Positions 51,782 to 60,550 are shown, counted from the stretch's first letter. The stretch: DNA of 64,000 nt from Oscillospiraceae bacterium (GCA_902774015.1 CACYHB010000004.1:111795-175794); one strand, 5' to 3'. Translations and numbers: made by a program. Notes: generated by a model not told the origin, from the letters alone.

Positions 51782-52054
51782 GTCAATACGCCGCCCCGGA
51801 AAGGGCGGCGTATTGCGAGACTGTCAAAAAACCACGCTGAAAGCACAACAACCAGAGCAGCGGGGGAGCTCGAGGGGGCAAGGCCCGCCTCGAGTACAAT
51901 AACCCGCCGTCCGAAGAAATAACAGGCTTTTTCGGGTAAACGCATTCTGATTCCCCCGTCAAAATGCGCGGCGGGAGAAGCGCAGTCAAAAAAGTCTGTC
52001 AGACTTTTTTGACAAGCTGTCAATACGCCGCCCCGGAAAGGGCGGCGTATTGCG
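51782..52054. repeat. MITE-like element flanked by duplicated hairpin
   Basis: A 201-bp non-coding core (51818-52018) has imperfect terminal inverted repeats (51818-51831 against 52005-52018, 12 of 14). It is bounded by two identical 36-bp copies (51782-51817 and 52019-52054) of a hairpin with arms CAATACGCCGCCC / GGGCGGCGTATTG. The right half of the core recurs at 1-98. It lies between the CNNM pair and the TraX-like gene. No gene is seen in 51719-52077. Confidence 0.8.
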
Positions 52055-52077
52055 CTCATAGGATTCGGGCGTCTTGC

Positions 52078-52764
52078 TTATCGGATCGCGAGCTTCAGCA
52101 GCCAGATCAGCAGCAGGTGGCCGGGGTAGAAGACATAGAACAGCCACTTGAGGCCGCGGCCCTTTTCGCCGTTATAGAGGAAGAGGGGCAGAAAGCCCAG
52201 CAGTCCGAAGATGTAGATGCCCACGTTCTCGGTCACGATATGGAAAGCCATGCCCAGCGCGGAGCGGACCCAGGTCTCCTTATCCCGCAGCAGATAAAAC
52301 AGCACCACGAGTCCCACGCCGTAGAGGTGATAGTCCGTGCGCAGCGCAAGCGCCGCGGCCATCCCGGCGATCACCGCGAGAGTGCCCAGACCGATGCGGC
52401 CCGGCGTCGGGTTTTCGGTGACGAGGCGGTCATAGCAGAGCAGAGCCAGAATGGCGATAAAGAAGGTAAACATCACGTTCTGGTGTTCAAAGCCCAGCCG
52501 CCCGCTCAACACCAGGTCGAAGGGCAGCTCGCTCAGCAGCGCAAAGAGGCCCATACGCAGCAAATACTTTTTTCGGTCGCGGGTGTGGATAAAGCCTTCC
52601 GCCACGCAGAAGGCGAAGATGGGCATGGCAACGCGCCCGATGATGCGCATCCAGGTCTGACCGGGGAAAAAGTTGTCCCCCACGTGGTCAAACACCATGC
52701 AGACCATGGCGATCAGCTTGAGGGCCGTGCCGTCAAGGCAGGCAAGGCTCCGGTTTTTCTTCAT
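52078..52764 (-). CDS. TraX-family membrane protein
   Basis: A 228-residue protein with about seven membrane helices. LDGTALKLIAMVCMVFDHVG and RIIGRVAMPIFAFCVAEGFIHTRDRKKYL are the typical TraX opening. TraX acetylates F-pilin, but chromosomal members in Firmicutes have no pilus context and unknown substrate. It may form a unit with the radical SAM gene upstream (14-bp gap). Confidence 0.92.
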   Translation of the reverse strand: MKKNRSLACLDGTALKLIAMVCMVFDHVGDNFFPGQTWMRIIGRVAMPIFAFCVAEGFIHTRDRKKYLLRMGLFALLSELPFDLVLSGRLGFEHQNVMFTFFIAILALLCYDRLVTENPTPGRIGLGTLAVIAGMAAALALRTDYHLYGVGLVVLFYLLRDKETWVRSALGMAFHIVTENVGIYIFGLLGFLPLFLYNGEKGRGLKWLFYVFYPGHLLLIWLLKLAIR

Positions 52765-52778
52765 GCGAATCCCTCCCT

Positions 52779-53657
52779 TTACTCTTCAAACAGGCTCATC
52801 TGGGTCTCTCGCTCCGGAAGCTCAGCGAGCCAGGCAAAGCAGTCCTCCGGGCGATAGAGCATGCCGTGTTCCCGGCAGAACTCCCGGAAGAGCCGCATCA
52901 GCTCCGCAGAGCGCGGGCTCGGCAGCTCGTAGGCGTTTCCGTAGCGCCGGACGTATCGCTCCTTCAGGCCGGGAAAGTGCCGGTCGAGGGCGGCGTAATA
53001 GTATTCCCGGTTTCCCTCGCGCAGGGTCAGGCCCATGCCGAAGCAGACGATGCCCTTCACCTCCGCCGCGGCGCAGGCCTCCAGGATGGGCAGAACGTTC
53101 TCCTCCGTGTCGTTGATCCAGGGCAGGATCGGCGTGAGCCAGACCATCGTGGGAATGCCCCGCTGCCGCATCGTCTCCAGCACCTCGACGCGCCGCCGTG
53201 TCGTGCACACGCCCGGCTCCAGGATGCGGCTCAGGCCCTCGTCCCAGGTGGTAAGGGTCATCTGCACCACCGCCTTGGCCCGGCGGTTGATATCGTCCAG
53301 CAGGTCCAGATCCTCCAGCACCCGGTCGGACTTGGTGAGAAGCGTGGCACCGAAGCCGTATTTCCGGATCACTTCCAGGCAGCGCCGCGTCAGGCGAAGC
53401 TGCTGCTCGCAGTGCATATAGGGGTCGGACATGGAACCCGTGCCGATCATGCAGCGCTTTCGTTTGCCGCGCAGCGCCCGCTCCAGCAGCTCCGGCGCGT
53501 TCTGCTTCACCTCGATGTCCTCAAAGGGGTGGTCGAAGTGATAGCAGAGGCTGCGGCTGTCACAGTAGATGCAGCCGTGGGAGCAGCCCCGGTAGACGTT
53601 CATCCCGTTCTGGCCGTTGTTGGCCGTCAGGATGCCTTTGGCGTTCACAAAATGCAT
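52779..53657 (-). CDS. SPL-family radical SAM protein
   Basis: A 292-residue radical SAM protein with CSHGCIYC (CxxxCxxC) near residue 25 and TKSDRVLEDLDLL, the layout of spore photoproduct lyase-related proteins. True SPL needs a C-terminal Cys at a set position, which I cannot confirm, so the substrate stays open. The gene lies 6 bp after the methyltransferase gene. Confidence 0.88.
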   Translation of the reverse strand: MHFVNAKGILTANNGQNGMNVYRGCSHGCIYCDSRSLCYHFDHPFEDIEVKQNAPELLERALRGKRKRCMIGTGSMSDPYMHCEQQLRLTRRCLEVIRKYGFGATLLTKSDRVLEDLDLLDDINRRAKAVVQMTLTTWDEGLSRILEPGVCTTRRRVEVLETMRQRGIPTMVWLTPILPWINDTEENVLPILEACAAAEVKGIVCFGMGLTLREGNREYYYAALDRHFPGLKERYVRRYGNAYELPSPRSAELMRLFREFCREHGMLYRPEDCFAWLAELPERETQMSLFEE

Positions 53658-53663
53658 GGCGCA

Positions 53664-54335
53664 TCACCACAGGCCGGGAAAAAGCCGATACTTTACCCGC
53701 TCTTTATACTCGGCGTAGCCCTCCAGCCCCTGCTCCAGCACCTGCTCCTCGTTTCGGATGCGCAGCGCGATGATGGGGAGATAGGCCAGCATGATTACGA
53801 AGGAAAGCAGAGATCCCAGCACAAGCGGCATGGACAGGAACAGCAGCACCGTGGCCGCGTACATCGGGTGGCGCACGACGCCGTAGAGCCCGGTGTCCAC
53901 CACGCGCTGGTTTTCCTGCACCTCGACGGTGCGGGAGAGCCAGGCGTTTTCCCGTAGGACCTCCGCGAAAAGCAGGTATCCCAGCAGGAAGACGGCCGCC
54001 GCGGCAAAGCTCAGCCAGCGGGGAAGCTGCAGCCAGCCGAAACGAAAGCTCAGCCCCGCGAGGACGAAGGCGCCCACGAACATCAGGCCGCTCAGGGCGA
54101 TCACCTGCTTCTGCTCCGTCTGCTCCTCTTTGGCGTTCAGCCGGCTTCGAAGCAGATCGGGGCTTTTTACCAACATCACGAGCCCGGCAATGAACATCGG
54201 CACAAAAAGGATGCCCATCAGAAGCCAGCCCTGCGGATAAGAGAAGGTCCCGGCCGGGAGAAAGAGCAGCAGGCCCATCAGCAGCACGCCGCTCAGCAGT
54301 TTGATCAGCGCATCGCGCAGCAGTTTTCGATCCAT
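53664..54335 (-). CDS. Isoprenylcysteine carboxylmethyltransferase-family membrane protein
   Basis: A 223-residue protein with about five helices. The C-terminal VVRHPMYAATVLLFLSMPLVLGS and RIRNEEQVLEQGLEGYAEYKERV match the ICMT/PEMT SAM-binding signature (RHP and EE motifs). Bacterial members methylate lipids or small molecules; no prenylated protein is expected. Part of a minus-strand run of small enzymes. Confidence 0.88.
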   Translation of the reverse strand: MDRKLLRDALIKLLSGVLLMGLLLFLPAGTFSYPQGWLLMGILFVPMFIAGLVMLVKSPDLLRSRLNAKEEQTEQKQVIALSGLMFVGAFVLAGLSFRFGWLQLPRWLSFAAAAVFLLGYLLFAEVLRENAWLSRTVEVQENQRVVDTGLYGVVRHPMYAATVLLFLSMPLVLGSLLSFVIMLAYLPIIALRIRNEEQVLEQGLEGYAEYKERVKYRLFPGLW

Positions 54336-54350
54336 TCTCTCGCTCCTCTC

Positions 54351-55151
54351 TCAGCGGCAGAAGTCCGCCACGCGCCCGAGCCAGTCCGGCGCCTCCTCGT
54401 AGAGTCCGTGCCCCAGACCCTCGTACAGATACAGCTGCGCCCCGGGGATCCTTTCCGCGAGTTCCCGGGAGGCAAGCCCCGTCACGATCCGGTCGTCCGT
54501 CCCGCCGATCACCAGCGTGGGGCAGGTGATGCCGGGCAGCGCGTCATAGGCGTCATGGGTCACGCAGGACTCCGCCTGGGTCAGAAAGCGGGCAAAGCTT
54601 TTCGGCTTTCCCACGTTGCCCAGCAGGGCGTATTCGATGCGCGCCGCGCGCAGGCGCTTTTCGGAGTAGGAGCGCTCGGCGGTGTCCCGCATGATGGCGC
54701 CGTAATCGCCCCGCTCCGCCATCGCCGTCCAGCGGGCGATCACGTCCTTCACGGTGTCGTTGGGGCGGCTGAGCGTCACGGTCAGCACCAGCTTTCGCAC
54801 CTTGTCCGGGTGATCCAGCGCCAGCCACTGGGCGATCATCCCGCCCTGGGACACGCCGACCACCGCCGTATCTCTCAGGCCCAGCGCCTCCATGGCGGCG
54901 TTCAGATCCTCCGCCATCTGCCGCGTGGTGAAATGGGGCGGGAGCTGCGCGCGGCGGCTGAAGGCGTACACCGTGAAGTCCTTCACCAGGCCCCGGTACA
55001 TAAGCGCAAAGGGCAGGGCCATGCCTTTGACGGTCTTGAGGCCGTCCCCCACGCCGGGCAGCAGGATAAGCGTTTTCTGGCCGCTTCCGAAGCGGATATA
55101 GTCCGTATCGCCCGCCGGCAGATGCAGGCGGCCGTTTTTCGTGTTCAGCAT
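54351..55151 (-). CDS. Alpha/beta-fold hydrolase
   Basis: A 266-residue cytoplasmic hydrolase. The nucleophile elbow is VGVSQGGMIA (Ser in GVSQG), the acidic residue is in GGTDDRIV, and the His is in GLGHGLYEEAP. The start at 55151 has a GGGGAG site. Most like carboxyl-esterase or epoxide-hydrolase-type proteins; substrate unknown. Confidence 0.85.
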   Translation of the reverse strand: MLNTKNGRLHLPAGDTDYIRFGSGQKTLILLPGVGDGLKTVKGMALPFALMYRGLVKDFTVYAFSRRAQLPPHFTTRQMAEDLNAAMEALGLRDTAVVGVSQGGMIAQWLALDHPDKVRKLVLTVTLSRPNDTVKDVIARWTAMAERGDYGAIMRDTAERSYSEKRLRAARIEYALLGNVGKPKSFARFLTQAESCVTHDAYDALPGITCPTLVIGGTDDRIVTGLASRELAERIPGAQLYLYEGLGHGLYEEAPDWLGRVADFCR

Positions 55152-55168
55152 CTCTTCTCCCCTCTCTG

Positions 55169-55915
55169 TCAATCCAGGATCTTCAGCGGCATCCAGCGCC
55201 GGTAGTCTCCCGAGACCAGGCTGTAGCGGACGCCGTTTTTCTCGCCCTCGATGCTGTCATGGAAGCGGCTCTCCCCGTGACAGTGGGCGTAGATGAGCTG
55301 CTCCGCGCCGTACTCCTCCGCCATGGCGGTAAAGCCGCTCTCCTCCTCCAGAATGCTGGTGGGCGGATAGTGCAGAAAGACGATGAACCAGCGGTATCCG
55401 TCCGCCCGGGCCGCCTCGAAGGACAGGCGCAGGCGCTGCAGTTCCCGCTCCGTCAGCTTCTTTGACCGCTGCTCCGCCTCTTCGTCCCAGTCCACGACGC
55501 GGCCGCGCCGGTCCAGCCAGAAGGGTCCCTCAAAGCAGTGTCCCTTGCTGCCCACCAGGGCATAGTCCCCGTAAGGGAAGTAGTTGTTCTGCAGAAACAG
55601 CAGCCGGCCCGCAAAGCGGGCGTTGAGCTGCTCGGTTTTATTCGCGTCCCAGAACATGTCGTGGTTGCCGCGCAGGAGGATCTTGCGTCCGGGGAGGGCG
55701 GCGATATAGGCCAGATCCTCCGCGCACTCCTCCAGGTTCCGGCCCCAGCTGTGGTCCCCGACCAGCACCAGCGTGTCCTCCGGCGTGAGCAGGGCGGCGC
55801 AGTTTTTCCGGAAGACCTCCTCGTGGTTTTTCCAGATTTTTTCTTTTATCTGTCTCTTCGCCTTCAGCGGCGACTGAAAGTGCAGATGCAGATCTCCGAT
55901 GGCGTATAAGCTCAT
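55169..55915 (-). CDS. Calcineurin-like metallophosphoesterase
   Basis: A 248-residue phosphoesterase with the metal-site series GDLHLHF, GDHSWG, LRGNHDMFWD, and a late HCHGESRF. It lies 17 bp upstream of the hydrolase start and 6 bp after the GNAT gene. Likely a small nucleotide or protein phosphatase; substrate unknown. Confidence 0.9.
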   Translation of the reverse strand: MSLYAIGDLHLHFQSPLKAKRQIKEKIWKNHEEVFRKNCAALLTPEDTLVLVGDHSWGRNLEECAEDLAYIAALPGRKILLRGNHDMFWDANKTEQLNARFAGRLLFLQNNYFPYGDYALVGSKGHCFEGPFWLDRRGRVVDWDEEAEQRSKKLTERELQRLRLSFEAARADGYRWFIVFLHYPPTSILEEESGFTAMAEEYGAEQLIYAHCHGESRFHDSIEGEKNGVRYSLVSGDYRRWMPLKILD

Positions 55916-55921
55916 GGCCGC

Positions 55922-56692
55922 TTACCTCCCGTTCATTTCGTCCACATCGGCGGCGGGCCTTGCGCTCAGCTCCGCCCAGGCCGGGCGGAAGCCGCAGCAT
56001 ATCGCATTGCGGACGGAAGCGAGGTTTGACCAGGCGGCGCAGTAAAAGGGGACCTTGCCGCGCTCCAGGATCTCCAGCGCCAGCCTTGACGTGACGGCGC
56101 AGGCGATCCCCTGCCGCCGGTATTCCGGCAGCACGTCCACCCCGATCTGCCACATGTCCTCACAGTCGGCAGAGCAGCCGGCGAAACCCACCAGCTTCTC
56201 TCCGTCGTACGCGCCCACGCCCAGCACGTCCAGCTCCCTGCGCTTTTCGCACAGCGCGTTGCTCCACTGTGGCAAATAGAGGCTTTTGAAGTCCTCCCGG
56301 CCCAGGATGCGCAGCGGGAGGGCGCAGGGCAGCGTTCGGAGCAGCGCGGGCTCCGGCAGAAAGTACTCCGCCATGAAGCAGACCTTCTGCCCGAGAGGGG
56401 CGAGGCCCTCATTGAGCACATGCAGGTTGGGCGTCTCAAAGCAGTGCTCCGGCGGGAAGGCGGCCAGATAGCGCTCCGTAAGCTCCCGGTATTCCGGCGA
56501 GACCGAAGCCACCGCGCAGCTGCCGTAGGAGACGATCTCCACGGAGAAGGGCAGCTGCAGGTATTTTCGCGCCCGCGCATCGGGGCGCGACAGGACCACC
56601 CTGGGCTCCGGGCGCAGAAAGTCCCCCGCCTCGCAGCCCAGATCCGCCGCGGACTGCCGCAGCGCGGTCTCCCATATCTCCTGCCGTGTCAT
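55922..56692 (-). CDS. GNAT-family acetyltransferase
   Basis: A 256-residue protein. The C-terminal half is the GNAT fold with the acetyl-CoA loop VDVLPEYRRQGIACAVTS; the N-terminal half (1-120) has no assigned fold. Substrate unknown. It is closed upstream by a perfect 14-bp stem at 56750-56785. Confidence 0.85.
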   Translation of the reverse strand: MTRQEIWETALRQSAADLGCEAGDFLRPEPRVVLSRPDARARKYLQLPFSVEIVSYGSCAVASVSPEYRELTERYLAAFPPEHCFETPNLHVLNEGLAPLGQKVCFMAEYFLPEPALLRTLPCALPLRILGREDFKSLYLPQWSNALCEKRRELDVLGVGAYDGEKLVGFAGCSADCEDMWQIGVDVLPEYRRQGIACAVTSRLALEILERGKVPFYCAAWSNLASVRNAICCGFRPAWAELSARPAADVDEMNGR

Positions 56693-56749
56693 GACCTTTT
56701 CCCTCTTCCTGCCGTCCTTCCGGCGCTCTTTCCTTTTCTTTCATGTTAT

Positions 56750-56785
56750 CACAGGGTCCCGGCGCATGCAAGCCGGGACCCTGTG
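56750..56785. terminator. Perfect hairpin between membrane-protein and GNAT genes
   Basis: Stem CACAGGGTCCCGGC / GCCGGGACCCTGTG. It lies 26 bp past the membrane-protein stop; the minus-strand T-run is poor. Confidence 0.65.
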
Positions 56786-56810
56786 CTTTTCCTGTTCTTT
56801 TCCGCAGTTG

Positions 56811-57704
56811 TCATTCCTGGGGCGTGATGCGGATTCTGTCCTGCCCCTTTTCATCCCTGCAGACTTCCAGCGTATAGCGGCTCTCGGTCCCTTCGTCGCG
56901 GATGACGAGGGTCGTGCTGCCGTACTTTTGGGCATGGAGATAGACGACGCCGGCCTCCGGGTCGTGGAACTGCGCATTCACGATGCTGCTGTCCTCCGCA
57001 GCAATGCTTGCCGTCTCCGAGAAGACCGGCTCCCCGGGCAGGGGCTCGATCACCGTCAGGTCCACCTGCGGCGTCACGAAAAAGAAAACGGCAGCGGCGG
57101 CCGCAGAGACCAGCAGCCCGACCAGCTTCTGCCTCCGGTCCGGGAAAAAGGCGGCGACATACAGGAGGATCTGCAGCAGGCAGAAGAGCGCCGTTATCAG
57201 CAGATGCGGGAAGCTGCGCAGGCATTGGCGCGCGCTGTCAAACGCCGTAAAGCCGAGGAAGGCCAGCACCGGGGCGAGGATCAGCACGCTGAGCCAGTTT
57301 TTCTTTTTGATATACCAGCCGATATAAGCCATGGGGAAGGTGAGCAGGGTCCAGAGGAACCAGTACCGGTAATAGCCGAAGAGCTGCCAGCCCAGAGCGG
57401 AAAACGGCACCTGGAGCAGATAGATCAGCGGCTGGCTCACGAGGAAGAACACGAAAGTCCTGCACGCGGCCTCCAGCGGCTTATTGCAGTTTGCCATGAT
57501 GATGACGGCAAAGAAGATCCACGCCTCAAAGGTCACGCCCATCCGCTCAAAGGAGCTTCCCTTGAAAACCGGGCAGATCAGAAAGACGGCGGTCAGCGCC
57601 GCCGCCGCGGCGGCGAAGGCCAGGACCGTCGGCCAGCCCATGGGGAGCGCGCCGAACAGGCGCTCCGTCATGCATATTCCCTGCTTCTTTTCCTTCTTCT
57701 CCAT
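56811..57704 (-). CDS. Membrane protein of unknown function
   Basis: A 297-residue protein with about seven membrane helices (residues about 15-225) followed by a soluble C-terminal domain of about 75 residues with beta-strand character. The C-terminal part (YLHAQKYGSTTLVIRDEG) could be an Ig-like extracellular domain. No family recognised. The start at 57704 has a GGGAAG site. Confidence 0.7.
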   Translation of the reverse strand: MEKKEKKQGICMTERLFGALPMGWPTVLAFAAAAAALTAVFLICPVFKGSSFERMGVTFEAWIFFAVIIMANCNKPLEAACRTFVFFLVSQPLIYLLQVPFSALGWQLFGYYRYWFLWTLLTFPMAYIGWYIKKKNWLSVLILAPVLAFLGFTAFDSARQCLRSFPHLLITALFCLLQILLYVAAFFPDRRQKLVGLLVSAAAAAVFFFVTPQVDLTVIEPLPGEPVFSETASIAAEDSSIVNAQFHDPEAGVVYLHAQKYGSTTLVIRDEGTESRYTLEVCRDEKGQDRIRITPQE

Positions 57705-57765
57705 TGTTCTTCCCGCCTGCGCCGGGCTCACAGTCCCCCGGCACAGCATCCTTTCCCGAATCGAA

Positions 57766-58095
57766 TCAGCTGCTTTTCAGCGGATCCTTGAGATAGTACG
57801 CGCGCACTTCCCCCTCGGTGATCAGCACCGACTCCTGATGGAAAAAGGCGCAGAGGTCCCCGGCGATCTCCTGAATGACGCCCGGATCGCCGTCGATCAG
57901 CGTGAGCACCAGGGATATTTCCCTGGTATACTCCCCGTTTTCGTGGATGTACCCGCCCTCGGAGACCTGAAAGGAGAAGGGCGTGTGGTAGGCGAAGCAC
58001 ACTTCCCGCATGATTTTGGTATACTTTTCGGTCTCGAAGATCTGCTTCTTTGTGACGGAATCGTTCAAGCCCACATAAATCTTTGTCTCGGTCAT
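57766..58095 (-). CDS. Small DUF3574-like protein
   Basis: A 109-residue protein beginning TETKIYVGLND and containing CAFFHQESVLITEGEV. The pattern of an N-terminal TxxYxGL and a late F-QESVL resembles DUF3574; recalled, not searched. The start at 58095 has GAGGAGG. No signal peptide. Function unknown. Confidence 0.6.
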   Translation of the reverse strand: MTETKIYVGLNDSVTKKQIFETEKYTKIMREVCFAYHTPFSFQVSEGGYIHENGEYTREISLVLTLIDGDPGVIQEIAGDLCAFFHQESVLITEGEVRAYYLKDPLKSS

Positions 58096-58290
58096 TTTTC
58101 CTCCTCTTCCGCCTGCGCATGCGTGTCCGCTGCGGCCGGCACGATGCCCCGGGCTTCGAATCGGGGCGCTCCGCTCTCGGGGACCTGACAGGCATACCGG
58201 GCTTCCCCCGGCGAGAACAGGCATCTCCGCAGCTGTCGGTCTGCCGCCTTGAGTATATCACAGATCTCGACACAGGCAAAGCGGGATCGC

Positions 58291-58809
58291 CTACAGGATC
58301 GTTTTCCAGTACCGCCTTGTAAGACGCTTCTCTCCGTCTCCTGAAGCCATGATAATGTCTCCCAGGACAAAGCCGTTCTTCTCCATCACCCTTGCTGACG
58401 CAGGGTTATCGTCATCACAGGTGATGAGCACGGGAGAAATGCCCATTTCTTTTGCCTTTTCCAACGCCAAAGCCAGCATCTTCGTTCCGTACCCGCGGTT
58501 CCATTCCGAATAGCGGACGCCGTATCCGATGTGGCCGCCGCGCTGTGACAAGGCTTCGTTCAGACGATGGCGGATCGCGATCTCTCCGATAAAAGCCTTT
58601 TTTTCATCGTCGACAAGCCAGTATTTGTCTTCCCCTACCTGGTTGGGAGGCAGGTCGCGCTCGTTTCTGTAACGGTCAAATTTCGCGAAAATATCGCAGG
58701 AAGACGCGTCGGTAAAGGAATAGGTCGAAACGTTGTTCTTTTCATATTCGTCGAATGCTTCTCTGTATGATTGCAGAAATTCTGCATTCGGCACGATAAG
58801 CATGATCAT
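58291..58809 (-). CDS. GNAT-family acetyltransferase
   Basis: A 172-residue single GNAT domain with IGYGVRYSEWNRGYGTKMLALALEKAKEMG (acetyl-CoA loop) and CDDDNPASARVMEKNGF. Similar to small-molecule or RimJ/RimL-type acetyltransferases. It is flanked by other GNAT genes; substrate unknown. Confidence 0.9.
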   Translation of the reverse strand: MIMLIVPNAEFLQSYREAFDEYEKNNVSTYSFTDASSCDIFAKFDRYRNERDLPPNQVGEDKYWLVDDEKKAFIGEIAIRHRLNEALSQRGGHIGYGVRYSEWNRGYGTKMLALALEKAKEMGISPVLITCDDDNPASARVMEKNGFVLGDIIMASGDGEKRLTRRYWKTIL

Positions 58810-58880
58810 TTCTTCGCCGCCTCTCCAAGTTCCGATGGATCCGTTTGATTATATCAGGAAAAACTCGTTCCGGGAAGAAG

Positions 58881-58916
58881 AAAAGAGGCGCTGGTCCTGC
58901 CGCAGTCAGCGTCTCT
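58881..58916 (-). terminator. Terminator after the GNAT gene at 59032
   Basis: Stem AGAGGCGCTG / CAGCGTCTCT with a minus-strand T-rich run. The remainder of 58810-59031 shows no gene. Confidence 0.75.
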
Positions 58917-59031
58917 ATTCAGGATGCCGCGCAAAGTGCGAGGCCGATGCGTCTTACGTCTCACGCACGGTGCTCCGGTCCCGTCCCCCGGCTGCTTTTT
59001 TCAGGCCGGGCGCATCATCGGAAAGCGGGAT

Positions 59032-59514
59032 TCATCGGCTCAACTCCATATAGATATGATCGTCCGTACGGTCGTATTCTTTGAAGCCGCATTTTTGATA
59101 AACGTGGATCGCCCTGCTGTTTTTGGGATTTGTCCGTAAAAAAACTCTCTTCATCCCCAGCCGGTTTCTTGCATATTCAGTCAAAGCAAGGACCGCTTCT
59201 GTCCCGAAACCATGATTCTGCATTTTCGCCGTAATTGCAATGCCGAGTTCAGCATCTGAATCCGTCGGATCCATCAGTTCAATATTTCCGATAAATTTTC
59301 CGCTTTTCTTTTCAATCATAGAGAAGACAGCGGCTTTTTCTTCCAGCTTTTCGCGCACCCATTTGACTTCCTGCTCCACGGTATACGATTTAACCCGGCC
59401 GCCGGAAGAGCTGGTATAATTCTTCTCATCATTGACCATTTCGAGGTAATCGTTTACCAGATCCTCCGTTACCTCTACGAAACGGATCCGCTTCGATTCA
59501 AAAACCTGTTTCAT
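59032..59514 (-). CDS. GNAT-family acetyltransferase (RimJ/RimL-like)
   Basis: A 160-residue GNAT protein opening KQVFESKRIRFVEVTEDLVNDYLEM, with the cofactor loop ITAKMQNHGFGTEAVLALTEYA and FLRTNPKNSRAIHVYQKCGF. The start at 59514 has GGAGGG; a frame to 59559 has no site. It lies downstream of one copy of a 39-bp promoter-like repeat. Confidence 0.9.
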   Translation of the reverse strand: MKQVFESKRIRFVEVTEDLVNDYLEMVNDEKNYTSSSGGRVKSYTVEQEVKWVREKLEEKAAVFSMIEKKSGKFIGNIELMDPTDSDAELGIAITAKMQNHGFGTEAVLALTEYARNRLGMKRVFLRTNPKNSRAIHVYQKCGFKEYDRTDDHIYMELSR

Positions 59515-59535
59515 GTTTCCCTCCAAGAGCCGCTC

Positions 59536-59574
59536 TATTGGGATGATTATAACAAACAACGCCCATTATGGGAA
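59536..59574. repeat. 39-bp promoter-like repeat, copy 1
   Basis: Matches 60210-60248 with one mismatch. On the minus strand it contains TATAAT and lies 22 bp before the GNAT start at 59514. The second copy lies 36 bp before the LigT-like start at 60174. Confidence 0.75.
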
Positions 59575-59661
59575 ATCACACGAATTTTGATCCCTCTGCA
59601 CCCCACGTGTCACGCGGGGTGCATTTGGTCATTCCCGGGATATATCCCGACAAACGGACAT

Positions 59662-60174
59662 TTACCTATGAAGCAAATTAATAGAATCAATAATCTTATA
59701 AGCGTTTTCTGTGACGAGCGAGAATTCGATTCTGGTCACTTGGGCAAAAAAAGGAAGGAACTCCTTTCTCATACTTTCAGCTATCACTTGTAAATCAATT
59801 TGTGGATTGTACATTATAGTGGTATGCGGCAGCCAAAGGTCGCTGTTCGTCCAACGATCCAAATACGGCCCCCATTTCGCCGCAATATCATGATGAAGGC
59901 CGAAGAGAGTCTTTTCATATTGCGGAGACGCCACAATAATGGATGTAGCGCCAAGCACCTCAACTTTTTCATAATAAACGGAAAATGGTGAATAAGCGGA
60001 AATGATTTCTTTACATGATGCAATAAAAGCGCCGTCATCTCCGCCGATATACGTCGCAAGTGTAATATGCCCGTATAAATCTTTAAGCGTCATGCCAAAA
60101 CGTTCCGTTACCCGCTGTAAGGCCAAAAGCTGTTTTCTCGCCTGCGCGTCAATCCTGGCAATAGCACATAGCAT
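59662..60174 (-). CDS. 2'-5' RNA ligase/LigT-like phosphoesterase
   Basis: A 170-residue 2H phosphoesterase-type protein. The two His motifs are GHITLATYI near residue 35 and HTTIMY near residue 117. LigT-type enzymes cleave or form 2'-5' links or cyclic phosphates in RNA or nucleotides. The start at 60174 has an AAAGGG site. The gene is AT-rich against the trmB region. Confidence 0.85.
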   Translation of the reverse strand: MLCAIARIDAQARKQLLALQRVTERFGMTLKDLYGHITLATYIGGDDGAFIASCKEIISAYSPFSVYYEKVEVLGATSIIVASPQYEKTLFGLHHDIAAKWGPYLDRWTNSDLWLPHTTIMYNPQIDLQVIAESMRKEFLPFFAQVTRIEFSLVTENAYKIIDSINLLHR

Positions 60175-60209
60175 AGCTGTTTTACCCTTTCCCCGGCACA
60201 ACTCCAGTT

Positions 60210-60248
60210 TATTGGGATGATTATAACAGACAACGCCCATTATGGGAA
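60210..60248. repeat. 39-bp promoter-like repeat, copy 2
   Basis: See copy 1 at 59536-59574. Here it lies upstream of the LigT-like gene, on the same strand and in the same orientation. Confidence 0.75.
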
Positions 60249-60253
60249 GTGGA

Positions 60254-60474
60254 AAAGGGACCCTGATCGTATCATGATCAGAGTCCCTTTATGGTCCGAG
60301 TGACAGGGTTCGCCTGCATTTCTTTTCCGCTTGCGGGAGTCGCGAAAAAGAAATTAAGGTATTCGACAGTGTGCGCACTGTCTCATGCACATGCCACCGG
60401 CATGTGCGGACATGATTCGAACCCTGCCATAGTGAAATGACAAAGGAGACCCCCGGTGGGGTCTCCTTTGTCAT
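60254..60474. repeat. Hairpin array built around tRNA-Pro fragments
   Basis: Non-coding block adjacent to tRNA-Pro. In order: terminator-like stem 60254-60290; tRNA 3'-end fragment 60292-60312; stem 60319-60330/60342-60353; stem GACAGTG/CACTGTC at 60365-60382; stem GCACATGCC/GGCATGTGC at 60387-60407; inverted T-arm fragment 60415-60429; and a perfect 17-bp stem at 60437-60474, the likely tRNA terminator. The plan parallels the array at 47627-48043. Confidence 0.75.
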
Positions 60475-60550
60475 TGGTCCGAGTGACAGGGTTCGAACCT
60501 GCGGCCTCATGGTCCCAAACCACGCGCGCTACCAGCTGCGCCACACCCGG
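60475..60550 (-). tRNA. tRNA-Pro (TGG)
   Basis: A 76-base cloverleaf with encoded CCA; acceptor CCGGGTG pairs with CACTCGG (one G-T), and the anticodon loop is TTTGGGA with anticodon TGG. Its last 21 bases recur at 60292-60312. Confidence 0.92.

Noticed and set aside
52779..53657. True spore photoproduct lyase
   Set aside because: The radical SAM motif and family layout fit SPL-related proteins, but the defining catalytic Cys could not be confirmed, so a general family call was kept.
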